From Isoptericola dokdonensis DS-3 (GTDB lineage: Bacteria > Actinomycetota > Actinomycetes > Actinomycetales > Cellulomonadaceae): a stretch of DNA of 64,000 bases. The DNA is taken from the NCBI RefSeq assembly GCF_001636295.1, contig NZ_CP014209.1:1550001-1614000 (forward strand), written 5' to 3'. Under the pieces are notes generated by a model. It was not told the origin of the DNA. It saw only the letters and a program-made list of their open reading frames with translations, and searched no databases. Made by a program: the position numbers and the translations under genes. Positions 27,260 to 36,600 of this stretch are shown piece after piece (within the stretch, counting starts at the first letter, position 1; each line of letters opens with the position of its first letter).

Positions 27260-28012
27260 TCAGCGCGCCCCCGTGATCGCCGCGAGGATCGTCTCGTGGC
27301 TCTCCGTGGCGGGGAACGAGCCGTTGTTGCGGCCGTGGCGCAGCACCTCGATGCGGTCGGCGACGGCGCGGACGTCGTTGAGGTTGTGGCTGATGAGGAC
27401 GACGCCGAGCCCCAGCTCGCGCAGCCGTTCGATGTGGGTGAGGACCTCGCCGGTCTGGGCGACGGACAGCGATGCCGTCGGCTCGTCGAGGACGACGATG
27501 CGGGGGTCCCCGATGAGGGTGCGGGCGATGGCGACGGCCTGCCGCTGCCCGGCGGACAGGTTCCGCAGCGGCGTGCGGACGCTGGGGATGCGCACGGTGA
27601 GGTGCTCCAGCAGGCGGCGGGTCTCGACCTCCATCGCGCCGGCGTGCAGGAGTCCTGCCTTGTTGCGCAGCTCCTGGCCGAGATAGACGTTGGCGGTGAC
27701 GTCGAGGTTCTCGGCGACGGCGAGGTCCTGGAACACGCTGGCGACGCCGAGCTGCTTGGCGACGGACGGCGAGGAGATGTTGACGGCGCGGCCGTCGATC
27801 TCGACCTGTCCGGCGTCGGGGGTGAGCACGCCCGCGACGATCTTGGCGAGCGTGGACTTGCCGGCGGCGTTGTCGCCGACGAGGGCGACGACCTCGTGCG
27901 AGTACACCTCGAGGTCGACCCCGACGAGCGCCTCGACGGCGCCGAAGTACTTGCTGACCTCGCGCAGCGCCAGCAACGGCACCCGGGCGCGCGTCCCCTG
28001 CGGTGTCGTCAT
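27260..28012 (-). CDS. Single-domain sugar ABC ATP-binding protein
   Basis: 250 residues from ATG 28012, which overlaps the ROK stop (ATGA). One nucleotide-binding domain: Walker A GDNAAGKST near residue 44 (Asp-Asn-Ala instead of the usual xNGAG), signature LSAGQRQAV, Walker B IVVLDEPTASL and an H-loop LISHNLNDV. Half-length ATPases of this type (FrcA-like) serve CUT2 sugar importers. Here the preceding importer already has a full double-domain ATPase (GguA-like), so this subunit looks redundant. It may replace GguA under some conditions, or work with permeases elsewhere (both speculative). It is the last gene of the operon. Confidence 0.85.
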   Translation of the reverse strand: MTTPQGTRARVPLLALREVSKYFGAVEALVGVDLEVYSHEVVALVGDNAAGKSTLAKIVAGVLTPDAGQVEIDGRAVNISSPSVAKQLGVASVFQDLAVAENLDVTANVYLGQELRNKAGLLHAGAMEVETRRLLEHLTVRIPSVRTPLRNLSAGQRQAVAIARTLIGDPRIVVLDEPTASLSVAQTGEVLTHIERLRELGLGVVLISHNLNDVRAVADRIEVLRHGRNNGSFPATESHETILAAITGAR

Positions 28013-29193
28013 CGTCCTGCTCTCTCCTCTTCCCTGGTCTCGGCACGGTCGAAGACGTCGGTGTTCTCGAGCGCCAGCGCGATCGCCCCGACGATCTGCG
28101 CCCGCGTCCCGAGCGCGGCCGGCACGACGTCGGGCCCGCTCGCCTGGCTGAGCATGGTCCGGCGGCGCAGCTCGGCGCGGATCGGGCCGAGCAGGGTCTC
28201 CCCCGTCTCGGCCAGGTCTCCGCCGACCACGACCACCTGCGGTGCCAGCCCCGTCGCGAGCCCCGCGACGACGGACCCTACCCGAGCCCCGGCGTCGGCG
28301 ACGATCTCCCGGCAGCCGGGGTCGTCCTCGCCGGCGAGGCGGACGAGGTCGCGCAGGGTGAGGTTGCCGTGGCTGGTGCGCAGCGGTTCGAGCAGGGCGG
28401 GCATGCCGACGACGGTGTCCAGGCAGCCGCGGCTGCCGCACCCGCAGATGCGCCCGGCGGGTTCGACCTGCACGTGGCCGATCTCGCCGGCGGTGCCGTC
28501 GGAGCCGCGGTGCAGCCGGCCGGCGATGACGATGCCGGCGCCGACGCCATGGGCGACCTTGACGTAGAGCATGTCGCGCCAGTCCCGTCCGGCGCCGAGG
28601 GTGGACTCGGCGAGGGCGCCGACGTTGGCGTCGTTGTCGACGTAGACGGGGCGGGCGAGCCGTTTCTCCATGACCTGGGCGATCTGCACGCCGTCCCAGC
28701 CGCGCAGGACGCCGCGGACGCTGATCATGCCGGTGACGGGGTCGACGGGTGCGGGGATCCCGATGCCGAGGCCGAGCAGCTCGTCGAGCTCGGAGCCGAC
28801 GCGTTCGACGAGGTCGACGACGAGGAGGGCGGCGCGGTCGAGGCTGGTGTCGGCCTTGTGGTCGGCGGGCAGGGGCAGGACCTGCTCGGCGAGGATCTGG
28901 TGGCCGACGTCGGCGACGGCGACGCGCAGGTGCCGGTGCCCGACGACGATGCCGGCGACGAGGCCGACCTGGTGGGCGAGGGTGACGAGCTGGGCGCGGC
29001 GGCCCGAGCGGACGGTGCTGCGGACCTCGACGACCTCGGCGGCGAGGAGCTCCTTGACGATGACGGAGACGGTCGCCGCGGACAGCCCGGTCGCCCCGGT
29101 CAGCTCGACCTGGGTGAGGCCACCGTGCTTCTTGACCGCGTCGACCACGCGGGCACGGTTGGCCTCGCGCAACGACGACTGCGATCCAGCCAT
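28009..29193 (-). CDS. ROK-family transcriptional regulator
   Basis: 394 residues from ATG 29193. The N-terminal winged HTH (residues ~8-65, LTQVELTGATGLSAATVSVI) is followed by a ROK sugar-kinase-like domain with IGIPAPVDPVTG, a cysteine-rich zinc motif CGCGSRGCLD near residue 249, and DNDANVGALAES. This is the NagC/XylR/ROK7B7 regulator class, which senses sugars through the kinase-like domain. The gene lies between the ChvE-GguAB importer and a further sugar ATPase on the same strand. It probably represses this importer, perhaps through the TTCGAG palindromes upstream of chvE (inference). Confidence 0.9.
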   Translation of the reverse strand: MAGSQSSLREANRARVVDAVKKHGGLTQVELTGATGLSAATVSVIVKELLAAEVVEVRSTVRSGRRAQLVTLAHQVGLVAGIVVGHRHLRVAVADVGHQILAEQVLPLPADHKADTSLDRAALLVVDLVERVGSELDELLGLGIGIPAPVDPVTGMISVRGVLRGWDGVQIAQVMEKRLARPVYVDNDANVGALAESTLGAGRDWRDMLYVKVAHGVGAGIVIAGRLHRGSDGTAGEIGHVQVEPAGRICGCGSRGCLDTVVGMPALLEPLRTSHGNLTLRDLVRLAGEDDPGCREIVADAGARVGSVVAGLATGLAPQVVVVGGDLAETGETLLGPIRAELRRRTMLSQASGPDVVPAALGTRAQIVGAIALALENTDVFDRAETREEERAGR

Positions 29194-29227
29194 GGGTCGC
29201 CGTCCTCTCACCCGGGGAGTGTAGACG

Positions 29228-29283
29228 CCCGCGGCGGGCGGGTGCCCGGCACTTCCGTGCCCGGGGACCCACCCGCCGCGGGG
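29228..29283 (-). terminator. Stem-loop between permease and ROK genes
   Basis: Imperfect arms of about 25 nt (29228-29252 against ~29257-29283) with short bulges fill the gap after the gguB stop. They probably reduce read-through from the importer genes into the regulator and ATPase genes. Confidence 0.55.
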
Positions 29284-29289
29284 ATCGGA

Positions 29290-30468
29290 TCAGCGCACGA
29301 CCGACGCGCGGCGCTTGTTCCAGATGTCGAAGGCGACGGCGAGCAGGAGCACGAGGCCCTTGACGACCTGCTGGGTCGACTGCGGGACACCCATGAGCTG
29401 CATGCCGTTCGACATGACGGCCATGATCAGACCACCGATGACGGCTCCGCCGACGCGGCCCACACCACCGGTGGTGGAGGCGCCGCCGATGAAGCAGGCG
29501 GCGATGGCGTCGAGCTCGAACATGTTGCCGGCGCCCGGCTGGGCACCGTTCATGCGCGAGGAGTAGACGACGCCGGCCACGGAGGCGAGGACGCCCATGT
29601 TGACGAAGATCCAGAAGTTGACCCGCTTGACCTTCACGCCGGACAGCTCGGCGGCATGACGGTTGCCGCCCACGGCGTAGACGTGGCGGCCGAACACGGA
29701 GTTCTGGGTCACCAGGGCGTACGCGATGATGAGCACGGCGAGGATGATGAGCACGATCGGCAGACCGCGGGAGATCGACAGCTGGTAGCCGAACCACATG
29801 ACGACCGCGGCGACGACGACGAGCTTGGTGACGAACAGCGGCATGGACTCGACCTGCTGCTGGTAGGCGATCTTGCCGCGGCGGCTGCGCCACTGGCTGA
29901 CCGCGTACCCCGCGACGCCGATGGCGAAGATCACCAGGGTGAAGACGTCGAACCCGTACCCGCCGAACAACCCGTTGAGGAAGCCGTTGGCGATGTTGTA
30001 GTAGGTCCCGCCGAACGGGGACAGCGAGGCGTTGTCCAGCACGAGGAACGTCAGGCCACGGAAGATGAGCATGCCCGCCAGGGTCACGATGAAGCCGGGG
30101 ATGCCGACGTACGCGACCCAGAAGCCCTGCCACATGCCGACGAGCAGGCCCACGAACAGGGCGGCCAGCACGCCGACCCACCAGGGCATCCCGTTGCGGA
30201 TGACCACGACCGCGGACACCGCACCTGTCAGTGCGACCACCGATCCCACGGACAGGTCGATCTGTCCGGCGACGATGATCATCACCATGCCGATCGCGAG
30301 GATCAGGATGTACGAGTACTGCAGGACGATGTTGGTGAGGTTCCCGGGCGACAGGAAGCTGGGGTGCAGCACGGCGAAGATCGCGACGATGACGACGAAC
30401 GCGATGACGATGCCGCTCTGGCGCATGTTCCGGGTCAGGACGTCCCGGACCGAGTCGATGGCATTCAT
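29290..30468 (-). CDS. gguB: Multiple-sugar ABC transporter permease, GguB/MmsB type
   Basis: 392 residues from ATG 30468, overlapping the ATPase stop. About ten to eleven membrane segments and the BPD_transp_2 motif [17 protein letters not shown] are present, with a second conserved loop [17 protein letters not shown]. It is longer than ribose permeases because of an extra hydrophobic region in the middle (~220-260), as is usual for GguB/XylH-type subunits. With GguA and ChvE it would import aldoses such as xylose, glucose, galactose or arabinose. The exact sugar is not readable from sequence. Confidence 0.9.
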   Translation of the reverse strand: MNAIDSVRDVLTRNMRQSGIVIAFVVIVAIFAVLHPSFLSPGNLTNIVLQYSYILILAIGMVMIIVAGQIDLSVGSVVALTGAVSAVVVIRNGMPWWVGVLAALFVGLLVGMWQGFWVAYVGIPGFIVTLAGMLIFRGLTFLVLDNASLSPFGGTYYNIANGFLNGLFGGYGFDVFTLVIFAIGVAGYAVSQWRSRRGKIAYQQQVESMPLFVTKLVVVAAVVMWFGYQLSISRGLPIVLIILAVLIIAYALVTQNSVFGRHVYAVGGNRHAAELSGVKVKRVNFWIFVNMGVLASVAGVVYSSRMNGAQPGAGNMFELDAIAACFIGGASTTGGVGRVGGAVIGGLIMAVMSNGMQLMGVPQSTQQVVKGLVLLLAVAFDIWNKRRASVVR

Positions 30469-32024
30469 GAGGCGGATTCCTTCGTGGGCAGGGGCTGTTC
30501 GCGCTCGATGGTCATGAGCTCCATGAGCCGCTCCTGGGTCGCGTCGGCGACGGGGAGCTCTCCGGTGATGCGACCGAAGGCGAGGGTGTACACGCGGTCG
30601 CAGATGCCGAGCAGCTCGGGCAGCTCGGAGGAGATGACGACGACCGCCTTCCCCTCGGCGACCATCTTGTTGATGATCGTGTAGATCTCGTACTTCGCGC
30701 CGACGTCGATGCCACGCGTCGGCTCGTCGAGGATCAGCACGTCCGGGTCGGTGAGCAGCCACTGGGACAGCACGACCTTCTGCTGGTTGCCGCCCGAGAG
30801 CTTGCCGACCTCGGCCAGGACCGTCGGCGTCTTGATGTTGAGCGAGCCGCGGTACTCCTCGGCGACGCGCAGCTCCTCGTTCCCGTTGACCCAGCCGCGC
30901 GAGGCGAGCCTGTCGAGGGAGGCGAGGGAGATGTTGCGCCGGACGTCGTCGATGAGGTTGAGGCCGTAGTGCTTGCGGTCCTCGGTGGCGTAGGCGATGC
31001 CGTGCCCGATCGCCTCCGAGACGGTCCGGGTGTGGATCTCCTGGCCGTTCTTGTAGATGCGGCCGTGCACGTTGCGACCGTACGACCGGCCGAAGATGCT
31101 CATCGCGAGCTCGGTGCGCCCGGCACCCATGAGCCCGGCGATGCCGACGACCTCGCCGGCGCGCACGGTGAACGAGGCGTCGACGATGACCTGACGGCCG
31201 GCCTGCGTCGGGTGGTCGACGTTCCAGTCCTCCACCCGCAGCACCTCGTCGCCCACGACGCTGGTGCGCTCCGGGTAGCGGTGCTCGAGGTCGCGCCCGA
31301 CCATGCCGCGGATGATGCGGTCCTGGGTCGAGGTCGCCTCGGACATGTCGATCGTCTCGATGGTCTGCCCGTCGCGGATGATCGTCGTGCGGTCCGCGAT
31401 CTCCTCGATCTCGTTGAGCTTGTGCGAGATGATGATGCAGGTGATGCCCTCGTCGCGCAGGGCCCGCAGGAGCTCGAGCAGGTGCTCGGAGTCGGTGTCG
31501 TTCAGGGCCGCGGTCGGCTCGTCGAGGATGAGCAGGCGCACCTCCTTCGAGAGCGCCTTGGCGATCTCGATGAGCTGCTGCTTGCCGACGCCGAGGGTGC
31601 CGATGGGGGTGGTGGGGTTCTCGACGAGCCCCACGCGCCGCAGGAGCTCTGCCGCGCGGTGGTTGGCGTCGTTCCAGTCGATCAGCCCGAGGCGTCCGCG
31701 GGTCTCGTTGCCGAGGAAGATGTTCTCGGCGACGGACAGGTACGGGACCAGGGCGAGCTCCTGGTGGATGATGACGATGCCGCGCGCCTCGGAGTCGTTG
31801 ATCGACCCGAACTCCGCCGGCCGACCGTCGAAGACGATCTCGCCGTCGTACGTCCCGTGCGGGTACACGCCCGACAGGACCTTCATCAGCGTCGACTTGC
31901 CGGCGCCGTTCTCACCGCAGATGGCGTGGATCTCGCCCTGCTCGACGGTGAGGGTGACGTCCGACAGCGCCTTGACGCCGGGGAACTCCTTGGTGATGGA
32001 GCGCATCTCCAGGATGGTGCTCAT
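30465..32024 (-). CDS. gguA: Multiple-sugar ABC transporter ATP-binding protein, GguA/MmsA type
   Basis: 519 residues from ATG 32024. NBD1 has Walker [10 protein letters not shown] near residue 38, the [15 protein letters not shown] signature region and Walker [17 protein letters not shown]2 has the degenerate P-loop [13 protein letters not shown], signature [14 protein letters not shown] and Walker [13 protein letters not shown]. This is the standard double-NBD CUT2 ATPase; the spacing and the central [16 protein letters not shown] block match the GguA/XylG branch. The stop overlaps the gguB start (4 bp). It is separated from chvE by 134 bp containing a hairpin. Confidence 0.92.
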   Translation of the reverse strand: MSTILEMRSITKEFPGVKALSDVTLTVEQGEIHAICGENGAGKSTLMKVLSGVYPHGTYDGEIVFDGRPAEFGSINDSEARGIVIIHQELALVPYLSVAENIFLGNETRGRLGLIDWNDANHRAAELLRRVGLVENPTTPIGTLGVGKQQLIEIAKALSKEVRLLILDEPTAALNDTDSEHLLELLRALRDEGITCIIISHKLNEIEEIADRTTIIRDGQTIETIDMSEATSTQDRIIRGMVGRDLEHRYPERTSVVGDEVLRVEDWNVDHPTQAGRQVIVDASFTVRAGEVVGIAGLMGAGRTELAMSIFGRSYGRNVHGRIYKNGQEIHTRTVSEAIGHGIAYATEDRKHYGLNLIDDVRRNISLASLDRLASRGWVNGNEELRVAEEYRGSLNIKTPTVLAEVGKLSGGNQQKVVLSQWLLTDPDVLILDEPTRGIDVGAKYEIYTIINKMVAEGKAVVVISSELPELLGICDRVYTLAFGRITGELPVADATQERLMELMTIEREQPLPTKESAS

Positions 32025-32092
32025 CTGCGCTCTCGTCCCTCCTTCGGTGGGTGGCCCGTCACGGGGTACCGCGGCGGACCCGGGGCGGGCGA

Positions 32093-32119
32093 CCCGTCGT
32101 CGCGTCGTGCGACGACGGG
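32093..32119 (-). terminator. Stem-loop between chvE and gguA
   Basis: Perfect 11-bp arms (32093-32103, 32109-32119), extended by partially paired flanks, lie in the 134-bp gap after the chvE stop. Position and strength suggest partial termination or mRNA protection favouring binding-protein synthesis, as in the other importer operons here. Confidence 0.6.
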
Positions 32120-32158
32120 CACGCCCGCCCTGGGGTGGCTCCGTGCCTGCGGATCAGG

Positions 32159-33319
32159 TCAGTCCGCGACCTGTCCGGCCTCGACCTCTTCCTGGGTGAA
32201 GTACCCGGAGTCGATGAGGACGGGCTGGATGTTGTCGGCGAACACCGTCTCGACCTCGAGGAGGTACGACGGGACGACCTTGACGCCGTTGTCGTACGTG
32301 TCGGTGTCGTTGGCCTCCGGCTCCTCGCCGTTGACGAACGACTCGGCGGCGGTCACGGCCTGCTCGGCGAGCAGGCGCGTGTCCTTGAAGATCGTGGACG
32401 ACTGGACGCCGTCGTTGATCAGCTTGATGTTCGCGACCTCGGCGTCCTGACCGGTGACGACGGGCAGGCCGTCCTCGAGGGTCGGGCCCATGCCGGCGCC
32501 CTGGAGGGCGTTGATGACGCCGCGGGAGAGCACGTCGGCCGGGGCCAGCACACCGTGCAGCTCGGCGTCCCCGCCGGTGTAGGTGGAGGTCAGCAGGTCC
32601 TCCATGCGGCTCTGGGCGGTCTCGAGCTCCCAGCGCAGCGTGGCGACCTGGTCGAACGACGTCTGGCCGGACGGGATGACGACGGTGCCGTCGTCGATGA
32701 GCGGCTGGAGGATCGACATCGCACCGTCGAAGAAGAAGTGCGAGTTGTTGTCGTCCGGCGAGCCGGCGAAGAGCTCGACGTTGTACGGGCCCTCCTCACC
32801 GGTGGGCTCGCCGCTCTCGTCGAGGTAGCCGAGGCCGCGCAGGAGCGCGTTGGCCTGGGCGACGCCGACGGCGAAGTTGTCGAACGTCGTGTAGAAGTCG
32901 ACGTTCTCGCTGTCACGGATGAGGCGGTCGTAGGCGATGACCGGGATGTTCGCGGCCGCAGCGGCCTCGAGCTGGCTGGTCAGGGCCGTGCCGTCGATGG
33001 ACGCGACGATGAGGACGTCGACGCCCTCGGTGATCATCGAGTCGATCTGCTGGGTCTGGGTGGGGATGTCGTCGTTGGCGAACTGGAGGTCCACCTGGTA
33101 GCCGAGCTCCTCGAGCCCTTCCTTGACGTTGTTCCCGTCCTGGATCCACCGCTCGTAGGTCTGCGTCGGCATCGCGACGCCGACCATGACGTTGTCGTCG
33201 CCGTCGCCCGCCGCACCGTCGGTGCTGCCGGAACCGGCGCCCTCGCCACCACAGGCGGTCAGGGTGAGCGCCAGCGCCGCACCAGCGGCGACCACGCCCA
33301 TCTTCTTGCCGAGTCGCAT
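32159..33319 (-). CDS. chvE: Multiple-sugar-binding lipoprotein, ChvE type
   Basis: 386 residues from ATG 33319. A lipoprotein signal ends at LTAC. The mature protein is a Peripla_BP_4-type sugar-binding protein with VGVAMPTQTYERWIQDG near the N-terminus, GVDVLIVASIDGTAL, IPVIAYDRLI and VVTGQDAEVANIKLI, matching ChvE/XylF-like proteins. An insertion LFAGSPDDNNSHFFFDGA is also characteristic of ChvE. It captures an aldose outside the membrane for GguAB. It is the first gene of the operon, and a ROK gene lies downstream. It is chromosomally next to the amylopullulanase gene, but nothing shows co-regulation. Confidence 0.92.
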   Translation of the reverse strand: MRLGKKMGVVAAGAALALTLTACGGEGAGSGSTDGAAGDGDDNVMVGVAMPTQTYERWIQDGNNVKEGLEELGYQVDLQFANDDIPTQTQQIDSMITEGVDVLIVASIDGTALTSQLEAAAAANIPVIAYDRLIRDSENVDFYTTFDNFAVGVAQANALLRGLGYLDESGEPTGEEGPYNVELFAGSPDDNNSHFFFDGAMSILQPLIDDGTVVIPSGQTSFDQVATLRWELETAQSRMEDLLTSTYTGGDAELHGVLAPADVLSRGVINALQGAGMGPTLEDGLPVVTGQDAEVANIKLINDGVQSSTIFKDTRLLAEQAVTAAESFVNGEEPEANDTDTYDNGVKVVPSYLLEVETVFADNIQPVLIDSGYFTQEEVEAGQVAD

Positions 33320-33429
33320 CCTCGCGCTCCTTCTCGTCGTCGAGTGTCCTTCCGTGCGGCGACCGTCACCGCCGGTGCCCGCACGGGGCTGGACCGGGTC
33401 ACCGAGTGACCGGGCTCCACTTTGCTGCG

Positions 33430-33578
33430 TTCGAGTCTCGAAGTCAAAGGGGGAACGGGCGAAGAACGGTAACGATCTGGTCACGCGGCCGAAACCCTGA
33501 CGTTTGCTGGCTACCGGAGCGCCAGGCGGGGTCGGCCGATCTCGTTCGCCCGGCCGTCCGTTCCGTTCGAGACCCGAA
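33430..33578. promoter_or_regulatory. chvE upstream region with two TTCGAG palindromes
   Basis: The 349-bp gap between chvE and the amylopullulanase stop holds TTCGAGTCTCGAA (33430-33442), a perfect 13-bp palindrome, and TTCGAGACCCGAA (33566-33578), one base off the same pattern. Their spacing (136 bp) would allow looping. They are candidate ROK operators. A -10/-35 pair is not obvious. Nothing else is seen here apart from the hairpin at 33613-33652. Confidence 0.5.
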
Positions 33579-33612
33579 TGCAGGAGCCTCGGGCGACCGA
33601 CCCGAGGACGAC

Positions 33613-33652
33613 GCAGGGCCCGGCGACGGCCTTCGCCGACGCCGGGCCCTGC
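33613..33652 (-). terminator. Hairpin terminator of the amylopullulanase gene
   Basis: Perfect 13-bp arms (33613-33625, 33640-33652) around a 14-nt loop that can pair further, beginning 16 bp after the stop codon. Confidence 0.75.
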
Positions 33653-33668
33653 CCGCGGTGCGGGTGCC

Positions 33669-36600
33669 TCAGCGCTGCCGCTCCTCCAGCACCGCCACCG
33701 TCCGCCCGGGCACCGTGACCACACCGGCCCGGCGGTCCCAGCGCGTCTGCTTCACCACGCGGTCACCGCCGTCCGCCTGGACCTTCGACAGCCGCAGGTC
33801 GCGCCCGGCCCAGCCCGGCACCTCGACGGTCACCGGCTCCGGCGACGCGTTGAACACCGTCACCAGGCCGTCGAGCCGACGATCGGCGTCCTTGCCGAGG
33901 CGGTCGTCGACCGCCATGACGATGACGCCCGGCGCGGCGTCCGGGCCGGAGCCCGGGAACGTCACCTTCTGCCGGATCGCGTCGGCCGACCCCAGCCGGA
34001 ACAGCCGCGTCGAGGAGCGCAGCTCCAGCAGCTCGGCCGCCCGGTCGGCGGACGTCGCGATGTCGGCGGGCGACGGCTTGAGCGCCGGGTCGGTCAGCAG
34101 GGGCCGCATCACGTCCCACTTCTCGGAGTTGTCCGCCGCCATCGGCAGCCCCCGGCCGAAGCCGTTGTCCTGCCCCGACCAGTCGATCGCGTTGAACCAG
34201 TCGCCGGAGTCGTAGGAGTTGCGGTCCAGCGACTTCGAGCGCAGCAGGTCCGTGCCCGCGTGCCAGAACGACGGCGTCTGCGCGAGGGCGGCCGTGGCCA
34301 GCGAGACCGTGTTCATCCGGACCCGGTCCGCCGTCGTGGTGCCCTGGGGCAGCTTGAGGGCGAGCAGGTCGAACAGGGTCTCGTTGTCGTGGGCGTCCAC
34401 GTACGTGACGACCTCCTCGGGCGAGTCCGCGTACCCGGCCGGGGAGCCCCGGTAGTCGAGGTCCTCGCCGCGGGTGAGCTCGCCGTCGGCCGTCACGAAC
34501 GCGAAGTCGCGCAGGTTGCCGGCCAGCCCGAGCCGCACCAGGTCCGTCTGGAGCGCGAGGTCGGCCGCCTCGTCCGCGCCGCCGTCGTTGACGGTGCCCG
34601 GCTCCCCCGTGCGCGCCTCGCGCCCGTTCGGGTCGGTGAACAGGCCGGTGCCGAAGCCCTGCGTGAACGTCGAGGCGCCGTCGACCGGCGACCCGCCGTG
34701 CACGGCGTCGCGGAGCCGGTCGGAGAACGTCCCGATCCCCGTCCCGCCGAGCTGACCCTGCGTGGCCTGCGTGAACAGGGCGTTGTCGGCCACCTCGCCG
34801 AAGTTCCACCCCTCGCCGTAGAGGTACACGGCCGACCCGTCGACGCCGTCCTCGCGCGGCGTGAGCGCGTCGAGCGCCTCGCGCACGGCGAGCATGGTGT
34901 CGCGGGAGTGGTGCCCCATGAGGTCGAACCGGAACCCGTCGACCTTGTAGTCGCGCGCCCACGTCACCACGGAGTCGACCATCAGCCGCTCCGCCATGGC
35001 GTGCTCGGTCGCGACGTTCTGGCAGCAGGTGCTCGTCTCCACCGCACCCGTGACCGGGTTCAGCCGGTGGTAGTACCCCGGCACCACCCGGTCCAGCACC
35101 GACTTCTCGCCCTGCCCGCTCGCCGCGGTGTGGTTGAACACCTGGTCGAGCACCACCTGCAGCCCCGACGTGTGCAGCCAGCCCACCATGGAGCGGAACT
35201 CCGCCACGCGGGCCGCGCCCTCGCGGTGCACGGCGTAGGAGCCCTCCGGCACCGAGAAGTGGAACGGGTCGTAGCCCCAGTTGAAGGCGTCGGAACCCTG
35301 CACCTGCGCCACCGCGGCCTGCTGCTCGGTCGAGTCCGGCGCGAACCCGCTCAGGTCGCCCGTGGTGGCCTGGTCGGCCGGGTCCTCGGGGATCGTCGCG
35401 ATGTCGAACGTCGGCAGCAGATGGACGGTCGTCAGCCCGGCCCGCTCCAGCGAGCGCAGGTGCCGCATGCCGTCCGACCAGAACGCGCCGAACGCCGCGT
35501 ACGTGCCGCGCAGCTTCGCCGGCACCGTCTCGTCGGACACCGAGAAGTCCCGCACGTGCAGCTCGTAGATCGTCTGGTCGACCGGGCGGACCTCCGGCTG
35601 CGGCGCGAGGCGCCACAGCAGCGGCTGCGTCGCCCGGTCGTCGAGGTCGACGACCACCGAGCGGGTCGAGTCCGTGGTGAGGCCCACCGAGTACGGGTCG
35701 GTGACGACGTTCGTCTCGACCTGCCCCGTGGCGGGGACGTACACCTGCACCGCGTAGCGGTACCGGGCCCCGACCCAGTCGAGCTTCTTGTCGGCCTGCT
35801 TGCCGTCCAGCGTCCACGTGCCGTCGTCGCCGCGGGTGGCGTCGAACCGGCGCGGCTCGTCGTCCAGGGAGGCCTTCGACGGCCACACCAGCAGGTCGAC
35901 GTCCTGCGCCGTGGGCGCCCACAGCGCGAACGACGCCCACCTCCCGTTCGGGTGCACGGTCACGCCGAGCTCCCGGTCGGCCGCGGCGTCGGCGTACAGG
36001 TCGTCGAGGACGCCCGGGATCTGCACCCCGGTCGCGGCGGTGAGCGCGTCGCCGTCGGCGCGGGTGACCAGGAGCTGCCCGGTGAGCAGCTCCTCGACGG
36101 TCGCCCGGTCCAGCGGCTCCCCGTCCGACGTCGGCACGAGCGCCGTGTGGTCCGCGAGCGCCGGGAAGTCCGCCGACACGTCGTCGGGGACGTCACCGCC
36201 GGGCTCGAGCGCGTAGGACGCCGCACCGTCGGGGAGCGCGCCCCCGTCGGGTCCGGTGACCTCGCGGCCGCCGTCGCCCTCGGTGACCTCCAGGCCGCCG
36301 GCGGGCGCGGTCCAGAGCGTCCAGTCCCCCGCGCCCAGGTCGCCCGGCGCGAGGAGGAGCCCCTGGCGCACCCAGTGCGCGGCCTGCTGCCCGGTGCCCG
36401 CGAGCGGCGGGTCCTCGGTGCCGATCGTGAGCTCGTGGCTCGCGAGGTCGTAGGAGAACGTCACGGTCTCACCCTCGCTCACGGAGAAGGAGTAGTTCGC
36501 GCCGTCGGGCGCCCCGCCGACCCCGTAGTTCTCGGCCCACGTCATCCCGTGCGCGGCCTTGACCTCGTAGGCGCCGTCGGCCAGGTCGTCGGTCGACCAC

